A DNA stretch of 19,844 nucleotides, taken from positions 1-19,844 of the forward strand of contig JAGDCK010000212.1 in the NCBI GenBank assembly GCA_017958585.1, given 5' to 3'. Below, piece by piece: positions 7,595-14,229 of the stretch. Source of the stretch: Lachnospiraceae bacterium (GTDB taxonomy: Bacteria; Bacillota; Clostridia; Lachnospirales; Lachnospiraceae). The notes under the pieces were generated by a model. That model saw only the letters and a program-made list of their open reading frames with translations, had not been told where the DNA came from and ran no database searches. The stretch's first letter is position 1, and each line of letters begins with the position of its first letter. The position numbers and the translations under genes were made by a program.

Positions 7595-7616
7595 TATTTA
7601 CCCCCCCTGGTAAATA
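7595..7616 (-). promoter_or_regulatory. Hairpin presenting the ribosome binding site of the diguanylate cyclase in its loop
   Basis: On the minus strand TATTTACC-AGGGGG-GGTAAATA forms a perfect 8-bp stem whose six-base loop contains the Shine-Dalgarno sequence, ending four bases before the ATG. A stem this close to the start codon could modulate ribosome access or be a site for an RNA-binding regulator. This is a structural observation; regulation is inferred. Confidence 0.5.
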
Positions 7617-7668
7617 ACACAAGAAAATCGTACAGGTACAAACAAAAATAGAAAAATTGGGCATATAT

Positions 7669-7697
7669 ATAATACCACATACAGATTAACTTATAAA
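7669..7697 (-). promoter_or_regulatory. Probable promoter of the diguanylate cyclase gene
   Basis: On the minus strand TATTAT (7669-7674) is preceded by TGG, giving an extended -10 box (TGnTATTAT). TTTATA lies 17 bases further upstream as a 4-of-6 -35 match. It would give a leader of roughly 70 bases that includes the ribosome-binding-site hairpin. The surroundings are very AT-rich, so chance matches are possible. Confidence 0.35.
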
Positions 7698-7924
7698 TGT
7701 TTTTTTGAAAAAATAAGGCGAAAATATAAGAAAAGTCAATTTATTTTCCAAATATTATAAAAAAGTTCAATTGACAGGATAGTGCATGATATTGGTGGTG
7801 TTTAAAAGGCATTTAAAAATAATCCACCATTTTCACAATTTGTCCGCTAGGGATAAAGCCCTATTTTTGATATACTGAATTTACCATGTAAATTAAAACG
7901 TTTTTTTAGGAAGGTAGGGAAAAA

Positions 7925-10900
7925 ATGAGAAGGTTGATTAAGAAAGTTTCTGCTTTTTTGCTCGCATTCATTATGGTTTTTTCCGTGGATGTGACAGGTT
8001 TCGTATCCAAAGCTGCGACTTCTGCCGACTTTGATTCTTCAAAGGTTTATGACATAAGTTGCTCGGAGGGTACACTGACCACTACAGAGATCGGATGGTG
8101 GTCACATTACAGGGTGGCCGAGGCTGACAAAAACAGTCGTTTCGTCATCACTGTATTGGATGATCAGTCAGAGATGGCTGATGGACAGGTAAAAGTTATG
8201 CTTGAGTCGATCTGTGACGATGTGAGAACATCCGTCAGGGTTGAGCCCAACAACGATTATGCTTTTGCCGACAATGAAAAGAGATACAATGACAATTCAA
8301 ACTCCGAATTCTATATCATAACAAAGACCGGAGATAACAAAGGTTTAATTCAGGCGTATTCAAACAAGCGCTATGCAACCCTCGTGGGCGGATGGCTGAT
8401 CTTTGATGCGGCTGCAAGTGCTGAGAATGCAGTGGAATTTACTTTTTCCGAGCATGAGGAAGCAGTTGTGGGCGGAGGAGATACCGAAGAACCCGGTACA
8501 CCCGGTGAGGGAACGGAACCTACAACCGAACCTGAGACAGATGAGGAGTTTATTACATTAAAAAACCTCGCAACGGGAAAACTGTTAAAGACCTATTCAG
8601 AGAATGACAAGGCCCTTACAGCTGACGGTGAGGAAGGAGATGCCGGCACCGAATTCTCAAAGGTGGTTGTGGGAGAGTTTGAAGGTCATGTGGTATTTTC
8701 CTTTGTATCAAAGGATTATAACAACGGTCAGGCTTCCGCAAAATGGATCGACGGAACAAACAATGATTTCCTGAGGGTTAACGGCCAGACAGGCGCTTCC
8801 GGATGGGAGAGCGTAAGAGTCGTTGCAAACGGTGACGGAACAGTTTCTCTCATGGATTCCGCATTGAATCAGTATTTCACCGTGGATGAAGAAAACAGAG
8901 TTGCCGGTGGACAGGAACTTACACCCGATGCTTTGACAGACAGAGAAAAGTTTGTGGTTTCAGGACCTTTAACAGTGGTTGCTCCCACAAACGTTACACT
9001 TGATGAGTCATCCAGAACCACATCCACAATTGATGTGTCATGGAGTGTTCCCAAATGCCTTTATACAAAGGTTTTGATCTATGCAAAAAAAGACAGTGAA
9101 AGTGAATATACATTATTAAAGACTGTGGGAGGAGAAACTTCCGCAACACTTACAGGTCTTGAATCAGGAACCACATATGATATTGCTTTAAAGACTGTGC
9201 TTGAAGAGGACGAGGATGTGACCTCAGACTTTTCTGAAAAGGTAAGTTTAGCTACAAGAGCAGGCGTTAAGCCCGCAACTCCCGCAAATATTAAATTAAA
9301 AGAAAACGAGAACACATTTACCCTCACATGGGATGCCGCAGAAAATGCCTTAAGCTACAAGGTAATGGAAGCAGGCAGTATGTTCGGAAGATATTCTGAG
9401 ATACTTGAGACCACAGAGTGTGAGGCAACGGTTTCATTTGAAGGAACCGATAAATATGCGCATTATTATAAGGTTGTTGCCGTAAACGGTGGCGAGAAGA
9501 GCGATGAATCCGCTTACACATCCCTTGAGACAGAAGTCTTTGGCAGAAATACCATCTTTTTCTCAGAGGATGACGATGCAGCACTTGTAAATGATTTTCT
9601 TCAGAAACTGTATGAAAAACAGAGCGATTCAGGTGCGGATGCTCAGTTTAAGGCAGATCGCTATCAGATCTATTTTAAACCCGGAGATTATTCCGATATC
9701 ACATGTATTTATGCAGGATTCTATACAAGCTTTAACGGACTTGGAAAAGTGCCCACAGACACAGTTCTTACCAATATCGCAATACCGGCTTACATCGGAA
9801 GCGACAATTCCACATGTAATTTCTGGAGAAGTGTTGAGAATCTCGCATTTATAAATGATGGAAGTGCTACGGGAAATACAGGTTACGGAAGCTGGAGAGC
9901 AGGATACCTTAACTGGGCCGCTGCACAGGCTGCTCCCATGAGAAGGATATACACAAACCGTCCCGTATCATTCGACTGGCAGTACGGATGGGCCAGCGGC
10001 GGATATGTAGCCGACTCATTTATTGATTCCGCAGCTGACGATGCTGCAGGAACCTGGTCCGGTCAGCAGTTCTTTACAAGAAATACGCTTATCACAGGAA
10101 AGACCTTCGGTACCACACTGAACAACTTCTTTATGGGAGTTGATGCGGCAAATGAACTGGACGAAGTGACAGGACTTCCTTTAAAGAACGGAAACGGATA
10201 TTCAAACTGGGGTATCCCCACAGGTGACGGAGCACAGCAGGTATTTACCTATGTAAATGATACTCCCGTCATCGCAGAGAAACCCTTTATGTTTACCGAG
10301 GACGGAAAGTTCAAGGTATTTGTTCCCGCTGTTATGAAAAACACTGAAGGCATCAGCTGGGGAGAGGGAAAAGCAAATGATGGAATGGGAGAGGGTTCTT
10401 TCCTTGACCTTGAGAGCTTTTACGTAGCTTCTCCCGCAGATTCCGCAAAGGATATCAATGAAGCACTCAGTCAGGGCAAAAACATTTATTTCACACCCGG
10501 AAAATATCACGCTGAGGAGCCCATTAATGTAACAAAAGAAAATACAGTACTTCTCGGAACGGGAATGGCTACCATCATCTGTGACAACGATGAAGCTGCA
10601 CTTAAGATAAGCGCAGAGAAGGGTGTCAGAGTTTCGGGACTTTTGATCGACGCAGGTGAGGACAGCAAGGCTTTACTTGTGGCAGGTGATGAGAAAAACA
10701 GTAATGACAATTCCGCAGATCCTGTAATACTTCAGGATATCTTTGTGAGAGTCGGAGGAACCTCAGGCACAGTTACAAAGGCAGAGAACGGAATCATCAT
10801 CAACACCAATGATGTGATCGGAGATCATTTCTGGATCTGGAGAGCCGATCACGGTGCAGGAGTTTCATGGTACGGAAACGAGTCAAAACACGGACTTGTA

Positions 10901-12097
10901 GTTAACGGTGACGATGTAAATGTATATGCACTGTTTAACGAGCATTTCCAGGATTATACAACTCTCTGGAACGGAGAGGGCGGAGCAACATATTTCTATC
11001 AGAATGAGACCTGCTACGATCCCATAAGTCAGGAAGAGTGGATGAGCCATGACGGAACCGTAAAGGGATATGCTTCCTACAAGGTTTCCGACAATGTAAA
11101 CACTCACTATGCTGTGGGACTTGGAATTTACAATGTATTTATCAATGCCGGAGAAAACAGAGATTCAAAGGATGTTTCGATAGAGCTTGAAAACGCCATC
11201 GAAGTTCCAAACAGAGCGGGAATCCTCATTGAAAATGCATGCCTCCAGACCTTTGCAAACGATAACGGAGCATTGCAGAAGATCAATCATATAGTAAACG
11301 GTCTCGGTGGAAGCGTATCCAGCGGATATGATGCAGAAACCGGGGAAAGAGGAGAGGGCTGGTCCAGAAAGTATCTTCTCTACTATACAGGAACTGAGGC
11401 TGTGTACGGTACTGAGATCTCAAACGACGATGAAAAGAACAAATTCATCGGAACAACATACACTGAGATAGAAACTATTCCTGATTACGTTCCTGAGGTT
11501 ATTGATGACAATGACCCTTCAGACGACAATAATGAAAACGGTCAGACTCCTGCCGGAGGAAATACTCCTTCCACACCTTCCGGAAATACCGGAGCAGGCA
11601 CAGATTCTGCCGGTGGAAATACACAGTCGTCCGGCGGTTCTTCTCAGTCAGGATCATCAAATTCAGGATCATCAAATGCAGGAGCACAGGGAAACACTGC
11701 GGCAGATAATGCTGCCCAGGGAAATCAGACAAATCCGGCAAATGCAGGAAATGTCACCCCTGTAAGACCTACTGTAAATAACGATGCCGTGACTGACGAG
11801 ATTGGTGACGAAGAGGCTCCTCTTTCAGACGGCGCCATCACAGAGGGTGAAAACGCCGAAAACGAGGATGAAAACGGTGTTAATACAGATGAAACCGCAA
11901 TTGATGCACAGGATGAGAATTCCGGCGAAAATGAGGCGATTACAGCCACTGCCGGAATCGAGGATGAGGAGACACCCCTTTTGGCAGGCGAAAGCTCATC
12001 AAGAGCCGGTGCAGTGATCCTTTTAGCATTTGCGGCCCTTACACTTTTAGCACTTGTCACATATTTTGTGTTAAAAGGAAAAAAGAGTGCTGAGTAA
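7925..12097 (+). CDS. Secreted, membrane-anchored multidomain protein with FN3-like repeats and GH87-like beta-helix domain
   Basis: This 1390-residue protein has a signal peptide (residues 1 to about 31, cleavage near KAA). Two beta-rich modules resembling ricin- or fascin-like trefoils span about 38-180 and 209-350, joined by a Gly/Glu/Pro/Thr linker. Two fibronectin type III-like domains span about 353-447 and 448-537. A large domain covers about 539-1170. The last contains REKPF-like AEKPFMF, FVPAV, GISW, IYFTPGKY, WIWRADHG, VVNGDDV, WNGEGGATYFYQ and GYASYKV. These match my memory of actinobacterial proteins labelled adenylyl cyclase or coagulation factor 5/8 type, and of GH87 alpha-1,3-glucanases, a right-handed parallel beta-helix family. 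Asp975 with Asp996-Asp997 is spaced like, but not identically to, the GH87 catalytic Asp trio. A Gly/Ser/Asn/Asp linker (about 1183-1355), one membrane helix (about 1362-1383) and KGKKSAE end the protein; no LPXTG is present. Glycan hydrolysis is inferred; an adhesin is possible. Confidence 0.85.
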   Translation: MRRLIKKVSAFLLAFIMVFSVDVTGFVSKAATSADFDSSKVYDISCSEGTLTTTEIGWWSHYRVAEADKNSRFVITVLDDQSEMADGQVKVMLESICDDVRTSVRVEPNNDYAFADNEKRYNDNSNSEFYIITKTGDNKGLIQAYSNKRYATLVGGWLIFDAAASAENAVEFTFSEHEEAVVGGGDTEEPGTPGEGTEPTTEPETDEEFITLKNLATGKLLKTYSENDKALTADGEEGDAGTEFSKVVVGEFEGHVVFSFVSKDYNNGQASAKWIDGTNNDFLRVNGQTGASGWESVRVVANGDGTVSLMDSALNQYFTVDEENRVAGGQELTPDALTDREKFVVSGPLTVVAPTNVTLDESSRTTSTIDVSWSVPKCLYTKVLIYAKKDSESEYTLLKTVGGETSATLTGLESGTTYDIALKTVLEEDEDVTSDFSEKVSLATRAGVKPATPANIKLKENENTFTLTWDAAENALSYKVMEAGSMFGRYSEILETTECEATVSFEGTDKYAHYYKVVAVNGGEKSDESAYTSLETEVFGRNTIFFSEDDDAALVNDFLQKLYEKQSDSGADAQFKADRYQIYFKPGDYSDITCIYAGFYTSFNGLGKVPTDTVLTNIAIPAYIGSDNSTCNFWRSVENLAFINDGSATGNTGYGSWRAGYLNWAAAQAAPMRRIYTNRPVSFDWQYGWASGGYVADSFIDSAADDAAGTWSGQQFFTRNTLITGKTFGTTLNNFFMGVDAANELDEVTGLPLKNGNGYSNWGIPTGDGAQQVFTYVNDTPVIAEKPFMFTEDGKFKVFVPAVMKNTEGISWGEGKANDGMGEGSFLDLESFYVASPADSAKDINEALSQGKNIYFTPGKYHAEEPINVTKENTVLLGTGMATIICDNDEAALKISAEKGVRVSGLLIDAGEDSKALLVAGDEKNSNDNSADPVILQDIFVRVGGTSGTVTKAENGIIINTNDVIGDHFWIWRADHGAGVSWYGNESKHGLVVNGDDVNVYALFNEHFQDYTTLWNGEGGATYFYQNETCYDPISQEEWMSHDGTVKGYASYKVSDNVNTHYAVGLGIYNVFINAGENRDSKDVSIELENAIEVPNRAGILIENACLQTFANDNGALQKINHIVNGLGGSVSSGYDAETGERGEGWSRKYLLYYTGTEAVYGTEISNDDEKNKFIGTTYTEIETIPDYVPEVIDDNDPSDDNNENGQTPAGGNTPSTPSGNTGAGTDSAGGNTQSSGGSSQSGSSNSGSSNAGAQGNTAADNAAQGNQTNPANAGNVTPVRPTVNNDAVTDEIGDEEAPLSDGAITEGENAENEDENGVNTDETAIDAQDENSGENEAITATAGIEDEETPLLAGESSSRAGAVILLAFAALTLLALVTYFVLKGKKSAE

Positions 12098-12125
12098 CTT
12101 TCTCCTATACAGATTATTGGTTTCA

Positions 12126-12161
12126 GACAGGCAGAGCATACGAAAGTATGCTCTGTTTGTT
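12126..12161 (+). terminator. Hairpin with GAAA tetraloop after the anchored protein gene
   Basis: CAGAGCATAC (12132-12141), a GAAA loop and GTATGCTCTG (12146-12155) form a perfect 10-bp stem, extendable by several pairs including G-U wobbles to about 12126/12161. It starts about 30 bases after the stop codon and is followed by TTTGTTACTTT, so it probably terminates the upstream gene. Its 3' arm shares bases with the next inverted repeat, so the extended forms of the two structures compete. Confidence 0.6.
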
Positions 12162-12204
12162 ACTTTATAGGAAATTCCTCCGAATTTCCTATAAAGTAAC
12201 AAAC
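12155..12204. repeat. Perfect 23-bp inverted repeat with 4-base loop
   Basis: Bases 12155-12177 (beginning GTTTGTTACTTTATAGG) are exactly complementary to 12182-12204, with CTCC as the loop. No coding region crosses it. A perfect stem this long is well beyond a typical terminator and lacks a T tract. It may be a small REP/MITE-like element, an RNase III substrate or part of a structured RNA. Confidence 0.9.
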
Positions 12205-12223
12205 GCTCCGCTAAGGATGCGCA

Positions 12224-12271
12224 CTCGCGCGAGAAGAAGATTGTTGCTAAAGCAACACGCGCTCGGCGCGT
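12224..12271. repeat. Three short adjacent hairpins within the hairpin array
   Basis: Three back-to-back inverted repeats follow the 23-bp hairpin. They are CTCGCGCGAG (12224-12233), TGTTGCT-AA-AGCAACA (12242-12257) and ACGCGC-TCG-GCGCGT (12257-12271). GC content here is well above the surroundings. With the flanking structures they make five or six consecutive stems in about 170 bases. Confidence 0.75.
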
Positions 12272-12298
12272 AGAATCTCGCAAGCGAGATTCTTTTTT
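12272..12298 (+). terminator. Strong intrinsic terminator ending the hairpin array
   Basis: AGAATCTCGC (12272-12281) and GCGAGATTCT (12284-12293) form a perfect 10-bp stem with an AA spacer (in practice a tetraloop), followed by six T residues at 12293-12298. It is oriented for plus-strand transcription and isolates the anchored protein gene from the malQ promoters. Confidence 0.88.
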
Positions 12299-12302
12299 AT
12301 TG

Positions 12303-12337
12303 CAATGAGCCGGGTTCAGATCATCATGCTTGCATGA
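12303..12337. repeat. Dispersed 35-nt repeat, copy 2
   Basis: This is the second copy of the repeat at 4481-4515, same orientation, 34 of 35 bases identical, with TT instead of TC in the loop of the TCATGC/GCATGA stem. It starts five bases after the T tract of the preceding terminator. Confidence 0.85.
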
Positions 12338-12381
12338 AGTTTCAATACAATTTTGTAAAACATTAGCGTACCAAATTTTGA

Positions 12382-12410
12382 TTGACAAGCGCTGTTTTTT
12401 GGAATATATT
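12382..12410 (+). promoter_or_regulatory. Upstream promoter (P1) of the alpha-glucan operon
   Basis: TTGACA at 12382-12387 and TATATT at 12405-12410 are separated by 17 bases, a near-consensus sigma-A promoter. Transcription would begin near 12417, giving a leader of about 290 bases before malQ. A LacI-type palindrome lies just downstream at 12423-12436. Confidence 0.75.
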
Positions 12411-12422
12411 TAAATAGAAATA

Positions 12423-12436
12423 GTTAAGCGGTTTAC
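12423..12436. promoter_or_regulatory. Candidate LacI-family operator O1
   Basis: GTTAAGCGGTTTAC has a CG centre and matches the perfect palindrome at 18783-18796 at 11 of 14 positions. It spans about +7 to +20 relative to the expected P1 start, a position suited to blocking transcription. The likely ligand-responsive repressor is the LacI-type protein encoded at 15764-16786. Confidence 0.6.
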
Positions 12437-12462
12437 TTAAAAGCCTATACCATAACTTTTTC

Positions 12463-12501
12463 AGAGGGAGAAGCGGAACATTTTTGTTCCCTTCTCTCTC
12501 T
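12463..12501 (+). promoter_or_regulatory. Long hairpin in the P1 leader
   Basis: The 5' arm (12463-12480, AGAGGGAGAAG then CGGAACA) pairs with 12485-12501 over 17 base pairs, with one bulged C and one G-U pair and a TTTT loop. It is followed by TTAATTT, a poor T tract. It lies between P1 and P2, so it would affect only P1 transcripts, as an attenuator, an RNA-stability element or a partial terminator insulating P2. Confidence 0.6.
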
Positions 12502-12542
12502 TAATTTGAAAGGTTAAAACCTGTTAACGTCCTTAAATTTCT

Positions 12543-12570
12543 TGACATTACCCCTGCAAAATGATATAAA
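12543..12570 (+). promoter_or_regulatory. Downstream promoter (P2) of the alpha-glucan operon
   Basis: TTGACA at 12543-12548 and TATAAA at 12565-12570 are 16 bases apart, and TGA before the -10 makes it an extended -10 (TGnTATAAA). Transcription would begin near 12577, inside a LacI-type palindrome. Confidence 0.78.
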
Positions 12571-12573
12571 TAA

Positions 12574-12587
12574 GTTAACCGTTAAAC
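12574..12587. promoter_or_regulatory. Candidate LacI-family operator O2
   Basis: GTTAACCGTTAAAC matches the perfect palindrome at 18783-18796 at 12 of 14 positions and covers the predicted P2 transcription start. The CG centre and GTTAA half-sites fit LacI-family DNA recognition in general. Which repressor binds is inferred from the neighbouring regulator gene. Confidence 0.65.
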
Positions 12588-12620
12588 CTAGTTTTAAAAT
12601 TAACTGTTGAAAAACCTTGA

Positions 12621-12650
12621 TTTTAAGCGGATTTAGAGGTCCGTTTAAAA
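12621..12650 (+). promoter_or_regulatory. Stem-loop in the malQ 5' leader
   Basis: TTTTAAGCGGA (12621-12631) pairs along its full length with TCCGTTTAAAA (12640-12650) if one G-U pair is allowed, around an eight-base loop. It is present in both P1 and P2 transcripts, 57 bases before the malQ start. No known riboswitch class is recognised. Confidence 0.45.
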
Positions 12651-12707
12651 AACTTTGGTTAATGTTTTACCATTAAAAATAATTTGGGAAAAGTAAGGGA
12701 TTAAATT

Positions 12708-14201
12708 ATGACTATGGAAGCAAAAAACAAAAGGATGGGTGGCGTGCTTATGCCCATTTCTTCTTTACCCTCAGCTGAAGGCGTGGGTACTTTCGGAAAG
12801 GAAGCTTACAGATTTGTTGATATCCTTGCCGATATGGGGATGAAAATATGGCAGATATTGCCTTTAAATCCTCTTGGATACGGCAATTCTCCTTATCAGC
12901 CCTTTTCATCCTACGCAGGAGATCCCGTATATCTGGATCTTGGGCTTATGGCAGAGGAGGGACTCATAAAGAGCACTTTGTCAAAATACGACAACAAGAC
13001 TCCCGGGAAAGCTGACTACACAGCCACAGCCTCCTATAAAGCACCTTATTTCAGGGAAGCATTTGAAAGTTTTAAGGAAAAGATTGGCGGAGAGAACGCT
13101 GATACAGCTCTTAAGGCAGAGTATGAGGCATTTAAAGCCCTTTTCTGGGTTCGCCCCTACGGCATATTCATCACCTTGAAGGCAAAGAATGACATGCGCT
13201 GCTGGAACGAGTGGCCCAGGGAAGAACAGGATTATATCCTGGACGGAAAGTTTGATATCACTCCCTATGAGGATGACATCGAATATGCAATGTTCTTACA
13301 GTTTATGTTCTGCAGACAGTGGAACAGACTTAAAAAATACGCCAACGAAAAGGGAATTCTGCTCATGGGAGATATTCCTTTCTATGTGGGAATCGACTCA
13401 CTGGATGTATGGCAGGGCAGAAAGAACTTCCTCTTGGACAAGGACGGACACCCCAGATTCATCGCAGGTGTTCCACCTGATTATTTCTCAGAGACCGGTC
13501 AGAGATGGGGAAATCCTATTTACGATTGGGATAATCTGGAGGCTGACGGATTTAAGTTCTGGCTGGACAGACTTTCATACAGCGCAAAGCTCTATGACAT
13601 TATCAGAATAGATCACTTCAGAGCATTCGACACTTACTGGAAGATCCCTTCAAGTTGCCCTACAGCTGTTGAGGGAGAGTGGATCGAGGCTCCCGGATAC
13701 AAACTTTTTGACACTGTTTATGAAAAGATGCCCGACATTCAGATCGTGGCAGAGGACCTGGGAGATTTAAGACCCGAAGTGCTGGTATTAAGAGATCATT
13801 ACAATCTGCCCGGAATGTATATTGAGCAGTTTTCCGCTCTTGATAAAAAAGGACCTGCTGAGAACCAGCTGATCTATACCGGAACCCATGACAACCAGAC
13901 CACCCTCGGCTGGTTAAAGGATCTCGACAAAAAGACCCTCGGAAAAGTAAAGAGACGTTTCTTTACTTTTGCAAATCCCGGTGAAAAACTTGTTTGGAAA
14001 ATATTAAATTACGTATATAAAAGCAGAGCAAATCTTGCAATCGTTCCTGCCTTTGACCTTCTGGCGCTCGACGACGCAGCAAGATTAAACACCCCCGGCA
14101 CAGTGGGAAGCCCCAACTGGGAGTGGAGGCTGACAAGCCTTGACGGCCTATCCGAAAAGATTCCGGCCGCAAAGAAAATGATAACAGAGAGTGGACGATA
14201 G
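12708..14201 (+). CDS. malQ: 4-alpha-glucanotransferase (amylomaltase, GH77)
   Basis: The enzyme transfers alpha-1,4-glucan segments between maltodextrins, releasing glucose and longer chains for phosphorolysis; it is cytoplasmic and central to maltodextrin metabolism. The 497-residue protein has the normal GH77 length. It shows RMGGVLMPISSLPS at the N-terminus, GNSPYQPFSSYAGDPVYLDL, MGDIPFYVGIDSLDVW and WGNPIYDWD. The catalytic blocks are RIDHFRAFDTYW (nucleophile D302), VAEDLGD (acid/base E349) and YTGTHDNQT (D395). The start at 12708 is favoured over the ATG two codons later because AAGGGA lies seven bases upstream. It is the first gene of an apparent operon; the amylase gene begins 28 bases after its stop. 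Two promoters with LacI-type operators lie upstream. No signal peptide is present. Confidence 0.97.
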   Translation: MTMEAKNKRMGGVLMPISSLPSAEGVGTFGKEAYRFVDILADMGMKIWQILPLNPLGYGNSPYQPFSSYAGDPVYLDLGLMAEEGLIKSTLSKYDNKTPGKADYTATASYKAPYFREAFESFKEKIGGENADTALKAEYEAFKALFWVRPYGIFITLKAKNDMRCWNEWPREEQDYILDGKFDITPYEDDIEYAMFLQFMFCRQWNRLKKYANEKGILLMGDIPFYVGIDSLDVWQGRKNFLLDKDGHPRFIAGVPPDYFSETGQRWGNPIYDWDNLEADGFKFWLDRLSYSAKLYDIIRIDHFRAFDTYWKIPSSCPTAVEGEWIEAPGYKLFDTVYEKMPDIQIVAEDLGDLRPEVLVLRDHYNLPGMYIEQFSALDKKGPAENQLIYTGTHDNQTTLGWLKDLDKKTLGKVKRRFFTFANPGEKLVWKILNYVYKSRANLAIVPAFDLLALDDAARLNTPGTVGSPNWEWRLTSLDGLSEKIPAAKKMITESGR

Positions 14202-14229
14202 TCCGTACATAAAAAAGGAAGTGTATGAA

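Larger units (their letters stand above)
7592..7924. promoter_or_regulatory. AT-rich divergent promoter region between diguanylate cyclase and anchored protein genes
   Basis: No coding sequence is visible in these 333 bases. For the plus-strand gene the best promoter is an extended -10, TGATATACT at 7868-7876, with no good -35. The likely start of transcription is near 7883. Overlapping its upstream side is TAGGG-ATAAAG-CCCTA (7848-7863). A TTGACA at 7771-7776 has no matching -10 at usual spacing. Near the expected transcript start is TTAAAACGTTTT (7893-7904), a CG-centred A/T palindrome that resembles LacI-family sites but matches the operators at 12423, 12574 and 18783 only in part. The ribosome binding site AGGAAGG (7908-7914) precedes the ATG at 7925 by ten bases. 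Confidence 0.5.
12338..12707. promoter_or_regulatory. Control region of the alpha-glucan operon
   Basis: No protein-coding gene is supported in these 370 bases. The region holds P1, operator O1, a long leader hairpin, P2, operator O2 and a second stem-loop, in that order, and ends with AAGGGA at 12695-12700, the malQ ribosome binding site. Extra GTTAA-type half-sites occur at 12513-12528 and near 12659 with different spacing, so they are not counted as operators. Confidence 0.65.

Noticed and set aside
7771..7800. TTGACA at 7771 as the -35 of the anchored protein promoter
   Set aside because: No acceptable -10 hexamer lies 16-18 bases downstream; the extended -10 at 7868-7876 is better placed.
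12071..12388. Minus-strand ORF of 105 codons across the hairpin array
   Set aside because: It runs through the 23-bp inverted repeat, the terminator and the dispersed repeat, has no ribosome binding site and begins inside the operon control region. It is best explained as translation of repeat DNA.
12513..12528. GTTAA-AACCTG-TTAAC as a fourth operator
   Set aside because: The half-sites are separated by six bases rather than four and the CG centre is missing, so it does not fit the shared motif.
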